DNA of 8,672 bases from Pseudomonadota bacterium (GTDB lineage Bacteria > Desulfobacterota > Desulfobacteria > Desulfobacterales > RPRI01). Positions 5,251 through 8,672 of this stretch are shown in pieces. A model generated the notes under the pieces. That model searched no databases, was not told the origin of the DNA, and was given only the letters and a program-made list of their open reading frames with translations. The DNA lies in assembly GCA_018819005.1 (NCBI GenBank), contig JAHJQU010000223.1:1-8672 (forward strand), in the 5' to 3' direction. The translations under genes and the position numbers were made by a program. Each line of letters starts with the position of its first letter. The first letter of the stretch is position 1.

Positions 5251-6986
5251 TTGATTTAATAAAGCCGTATTTTACCGAAAACCGCTATGCAATAGCAACA
5301 GGACTTTTATGCCTTATCGCAGTCGATTTTCTTCAGCTCATCATTCCGCGCATAATAAAAAAGGCCGTTGATGACATTACGGCTTTTCAAGCCGATACAA
5401 AAAAGCTTGTCATTTACTCCCTTTACATTATCATCATTGCCTTATTAATGGCTTTTTTCAGATATTTATGGCGGAAATACCTCATTGGCACTTCAAGAGT
5501 CGTGGAAGAAGGATTAAGAAACAGGCTTTTTTCTCACATCCAGACCCTCTCTTCATCATATTTCGACAAGACGAAGACAGGCGATCTTATGGCCCACGCC
5601 ACAAATGACATACAGCATGTCAGGATGGCAATTGGAATGGGAATCGTGGCCTTAACAGATGCGGTTATCCTTGGATCAGCAGCCATCGGTTTCATGGCAT
5701 ACATCAATACAACTCTAACATTATTTGCCATAATTCCCATGCCTCTTATTATTTTCGGGGCCCGGTTTTTCAGCAAAAAAATGCACCGTTTATACAGGGC
5801 TTCCCAAGAATCCTTTTCTGAACTGACCGAAGCTGTCCGCGAACAGTTTGCAGGAATTCAGGTGATCAAGGCCTATGCGAGAGAAAATGAAGAGAGTATT
5901 CTTATTGATAAAAAATCCGGAAACTACTTAAACAAAAATATGAAGCTCGTTAAAGTCACCGGAGTTTTTTTCCCGATGATGCTTCTTTTTTCAAATATAA
6001 GCCTTGCCATTGTTCTTTATCTTGGAGGAAGACAGACAATATATTCAACCATCACGCCCGGTGATTTAGTTGCATTCATAAGTTATCTCGGCCTGATTAC
6101 ATGGCCTATGATGTCAATGGGCTGGGTCACCAATCTGATACAGCGCGGGAAAGCATCTCTTGACAGGATCAACATGATTTTGGAGACCGCTCCTGAAATT
6201 CAAGATAAAAGTGATGCAAGCTTTATTAAGGTGAAAGACGGTAAAGTATGCTTTGAAAATGTGGAATTCTCTTACAATAACGGTGCGTCTCCGGTGCTGA
6301 CCGGTATTAACATCTGCATTGAGAAGGGCACAATCACGGGAATAGCAGGGCCGCCCGGCGGTGGGAAAACGACTCTTCTGGGCCTTATCCCGAGACTTTA
6401 TGATGTTTCAGAAGGGAGAATATTGATTGAAGATGAAGATATCCGCAATGTCAGGCTTTCAGATTTAAGGGCAAGGATATCTTTCACTCCCCAGGAACCT
6501 TTTCTGTTCTCAGGGACAATTCGCGATAATATAACTTTCGGAAGAACCGACATAAAGAATTCAGACCTGGAACGCTCGATAGAACAGGCCTCTCTTTCCG
6601 GAACAATAAAAGCTTTTCCGAAAGGAGTTGATACGATTGTGGGAGAAAGAGGCGTTATCCTTTCCGGGGGACAGAAACAGCGTATTGCCCTTGCAAGGGC
6701 TTTTCTATCCGATACGCCGATACTCATTCTTGATGACCCGGTAAGCCAGGTGGATGTGGAAACGGGTTCGGAAATAATTAATAACATCAGAGCGATGTCA
6801 GCCGAAAAGTCGGTAATTATCGTGTCACACCGCCTCTCTGCCCTTTGTTTTGCCGGTCAGATACTTGTACTGGACAAGGGAAGAATCACAGAATTCGGAA
6901 GCCATGAGGAACTTATGGCTCTGAACAGATATTACGCAAAAACATTCAAAATGCAGGAAATCGAAGAGGAAATGAATGCGCTTTGA
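5241..6986 (+). CDS. ABC exporter half-transporter, degenerate-site subunit (MdlA/BmrC-like)
   Basis: An inner-membrane type I ABC exporter of 581 residues: six transmembrane helices (about 1-300) fused to an ATPase domain (about 335-575). Visible motifs: Walker A GPPGGGKT at 370-377, Q-loop Gln418 in TPQEPFLFSGT, signature LSGGQ at 474-478, Walker B ILILDD ending at 499, D-loop SQVD and switch His530. Asp499 stands where the catalytic Glu is normal. With the downstream subunit's non-canonical signature this indicates a heterodimer with one consensus and one degenerate ATP site, as in TM287/288, BmrCD and MdlAB. Its stop overlaps the next gene by 11 bp, so the two are cotranscribed and probably coupled. 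The substrate cannot be read from sequence; relatives export drugs, lipids or peptides. The TTG start is chosen on its Shine-Dalgarno. Confidence 0.95.
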   Translation: MKSIDLIKPYFTENRYAIATGLLCLIAVDFLQLIIPRIIKKAVDDITAFQADTKKLVIYSLYIIIIALLMAFFRYLWRKYLIGTSRVVEEGLRNRLFSHIQTLSSSYFDKTKTGDLMAHATNDIQHVRMAIGMGIVALTDAVILGSAAIGFMAYINTTLTLFAIIPMPLIIFGARFFSKKMHRLYRASQESFSELTEAVREQFAGIQVIKAYARENEESILIDKKSGNYLNKNMKLVKVTGVFFPMMLLFSNISLAIVLYLGGRQTIYSTITPGDLVAFISYLGLITWPMMSMGWVTNLIQRGKASLDRINMILETAPEIQDKSDASFIKVKDGKVCFENVEFSYNNGASPVLTGINICIEKGTITGIAGPPGGGKTTLLGLIPRLYDVSEGRILIEDEDIRNVRLSDLRARISFTPQEPFLFSGTIRDNITFGRTDIKNSDLERSIEQASLSGTIKAFPKGVDTIVGERGVILSGGQKQRIALARAFLSDTPILILDDPVSQVDVETGSEIINNIRAMSAEKSVIIVSHRLSALCFAGQILVLDKGRITEFGSHEELMALNRYYAKTFKMQEIEEEMNAL

Positions 6987-8672
6987 TTACGGATATGAAG
7001 AAGAGAAGCTCGGAAAACAGTATGATCTGAATCTGTTAAAGAAGCTTTACCAGTTCGGAAAGCCTTACAGCCTCCTTTTTTTCTCTTCGGTTGTTATTGT
7101 AATATTAATCACACTCCTTGATCTCTCCATCCCCTATGTCACGAAGATTGCAATTGACCGATATATTGTGCCGCGTTCCGTGTACCACAGGGAGAATGCA
7201 CCGGCTCAGGAAAACACAGGATATTACCGGGCTGATTTAAGTAACCCTGCCGTCCGGAAAACTCTTGAAAAGCACAGAATACGATTTAAAACCGAAGGCT
7301 CTTTTGCCCTCGTCCCTCTTGACGAGCTTTCAAAAATGGAGAAGCCGGAAATTTACATTTTAAGAGAACAGGATTTCAAAGGTGTCGGCCTTGCCGCGGC
7401 TGTATTGCTTGCCATAGTTATTTTGGGTTTTTGCCTGAATTTTCTTGATACAATGCTGATGAAGTACGCAGGACAGATGATTATGCATGATCTGAGGATG
7501 CGCCTTTTTACACATATACAATCTCTTCCGGCCGCTTTTTTCTCCCACAACCCGACGGGGAGACTTGTAACAAGGGTTACAAGTGATGTTCAGAATATGG
7601 ATGAATTTTTCACTTCCGTCATAGCAGTTATTTTCAAGGACATTTTTCTGCTTGCGGGAATTATGATTGTACTTCTCGGCATCAACTGGAAGCTTGCCCT
7701 TGTTTCTTTTACAGTGCTTCCTTTCGTCCTTTTTATATCATTCCGGTTTTCGGGCCGGGCAAGAGACGCGTTCAGGACGCTCAGGATAAAAGTTGCGGAA
7801 ATAAACTCAAAAATCTCTGAAACCATAGGCGGTATCAGGGTCATTCAGCTTTTTTTGCAGGAAAAGGAAAATGTCAGAAGCTTTAAAAAGTTAAACCATG
7901 AAAACTATATTGCCGGCATGAAACAGATACAGGTTCTCGCAGTTTTTATGCCTCTGATTGAACTCCTTGGATCAGTCTCGGTTGCACTTGTAATATTTTA
8001 CGGCGGAAGCAGCGTTCTTTCTGAAAAAGTAACTATTGGCGCTCTTGTCGCATTTATCTCCTACATGAAAATGTTCTTCAGGCCGATAAGGGATATTGCG
8101 GATAAATATAACATCCTTCAAAACGCAATGTCTTCTGCAGAAAGAATATTTCTTATTCTTGACAACAGGGAAGACCTTCCGGAATCTTCCAGAAAACTAT
8201 CCTGCGAACACTGCCTTGACAAAATAGAGAGCGTCGAATTCAGGAATGTTTCTTTCAGTTATGTACCGGGAGAGCCTGTGCTCAGAGACATCTCCTTTAT
8301 CATTGAGCCAGGGGAAAAAATAGCTGTCGTTGGCCCGACAGGCACCGGAAAGACAACCCTTCTTAATCTTTTGACGAGGTTTTATGAACCTGATTCCGGC
8401 GCTATTCTCATAAACGGAAATGACATAAAAACATTTCCCCATGATCTCCTGCGGTCAAAAATGGCAATTGTAATGCAAGATTCTTTTTTGTTCTCGGGAA
8501 CAGTTGGCGAGAATATTGCTAGAGGTAAAATAGGCAAAAGCGGCATATCAAAGGAAGAGGTAGAATATATCCTCGATGTTTTAAACTGCAGGCATATAAT
8601 TGAAAGGCTCCCTTACGGAATAGATACTGTTTTATCAGAAGGAGGAAAATCGATTTCAAGCGGGGAGCGCCA
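6976..8672 (+). CDS. ABC exporter half-transporter, partner subunit (MdlB/BmrD-like), partial at the right edge
   Basis: The partner of the upstream ABC gene; 565 complete codons are visible before the window ends. The ATG at 6976 overlaps the previous stop and has AGAGGA 5 bases upstream. TM1 is at about 31-55. A hydrophilic insertion of roughly 70 residues (about 66-134) follows before TM2 (about 136-157), an extracytoplasmic extension recalled from BmrD/YheH-type subunits and absent from the first subunit. The ATPase domain has Walker A GPTGTGKT at 453-460 and Q-loop Gln501 in MQDSFLFSGT. The signature reads SSGER (561-565) instead of LSGGQ, ending at the window edge. Walker B and the switch His lie outside, so the expected catalytic Glu cannot be checked. 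In heterodimeric exporters this subunit's signature faces the degenerate Walker site of its partner, which fits both sequences. Confidence 0.95.
   Translation, partial: MRFDYGYEEEKLGKQYDLNLLKKLYQFGKPYSLLFFSSVVIVILITLLDLSIPYVTKIAIDRYIVPRSVYHRENAPAQENTGYYRADLSNPAVRKTLEKHRIRFKTEGSFALVPLDELSKMEKPEIYILREQDFKGVGLAAAVLLAIVILGFCLNFLDTMLMKYAGQMIMHDLRMRLFTHIQSLPAAFFSHNPTGRLVTRVTSDVQNMDEFFTSVIAVIFKDIFLLAGIMIVLLGINWKLALVSFTVLPFVLFISFRFSGRARDAFRTLRIKVAEINSKISETIGGIRVIQLFLQEKENVRSFKKLNHENYIAGMKQIQVLAVFMPLIELLGSVSVALVIFYGGSSVLSEKVTIGALVAFISYMKMFFRPIRDIADKYNILQNAMSSAERIFLILDNREDLPESSRKLSCEHCLDKIESVEFRNVSFSYVPGEPVLRDISFIIEPGEKIAVVGPTGTGKTTLLNLLTRFYEPDSGAILINGNDIKTFPHDLLRSKMAIVMQDSFLFSGTVGENIARGKIGKSGISKEEVEYILDVLNCRHIIERLPYGIDTVLSEGGKSISSGER

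Overview
The window reads as ordinary chromosomal DNA from a Gram-negative bacterium, most likely a Desulfobacterota (Deltaproteobacteria) relative. GC content looks moderate, somewhere in the 40s by eye. The phylum guess rests on three things: a DUF1844 protein directly upstream of an HtrA protease, a long-form SerA with a C-terminal ACT domain, and short quasi-tandem intergenic repeats of a style I associate with that group. It is an inference, not a proven assignment. There is no phage, CRISPR array, tRNA, rRNA or transposase.

Layout. Positions 1-3221 run on the minus strand and read serA, then a DUF1844 gene, then a degP/htrA-type protease that runs off the left edge. serA has a very good sigma70-type promoter (3307-3335), but its reading frame is broken by a TAA at codon 43. 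Upstream of it on the same strand is a membrane-anchored alpha/beta hydrolase (3491-4276). Its last part appears frameshifted at a short T run, because the expected C-terminal helix continues in the next frame to 3459. A region of 255 bp (4280-4534) separates the hydrolase from nth. It holds a possible plus-strand 50-codon ORF with a strong Shine-Dalgarno sequence but ATA where the start codon should be, plus two hairpins. nth (endonuclease III) lies on the minus strand at 4535-5170. Divergent from it are two overlapping ABC exporter half-transporter genes (5241-6986 and 6976 to the right edge).

How the genes work together. The ABC pair is the clearest functional unit. The first subunit has Asp in place of the Walker B catalytic Glu, and the second has a non-LSGGQ signature (SSGER). 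That is the pattern of a heterodimeric exporter with one degenerate ATP site (MdlAB, BmrCD, TM287/288 type). The DUF1844 and DegP genes are tightly spaced: the DegP Shine-Dalgarno overlaps the DUF1844 stop. SerA (first step of serine synthesis), Nth (base excision repair) and the hydrolase have no evident link to each other.

Points of interest. Two clear coding lesions and one suspicious start codon lie within about 1.3 kb (3093-4381), while the genes on either side look intact. That suggests local gene decay or locally poor sequence. serA is flanked on both sides by copies of an 8-bp-period repeat. The plus-strand region 4362-4459 can form two mutually exclusive pairings involving a Shine-Dalgarno. 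I did not find convincing evidence of a new multi-gene biological system.
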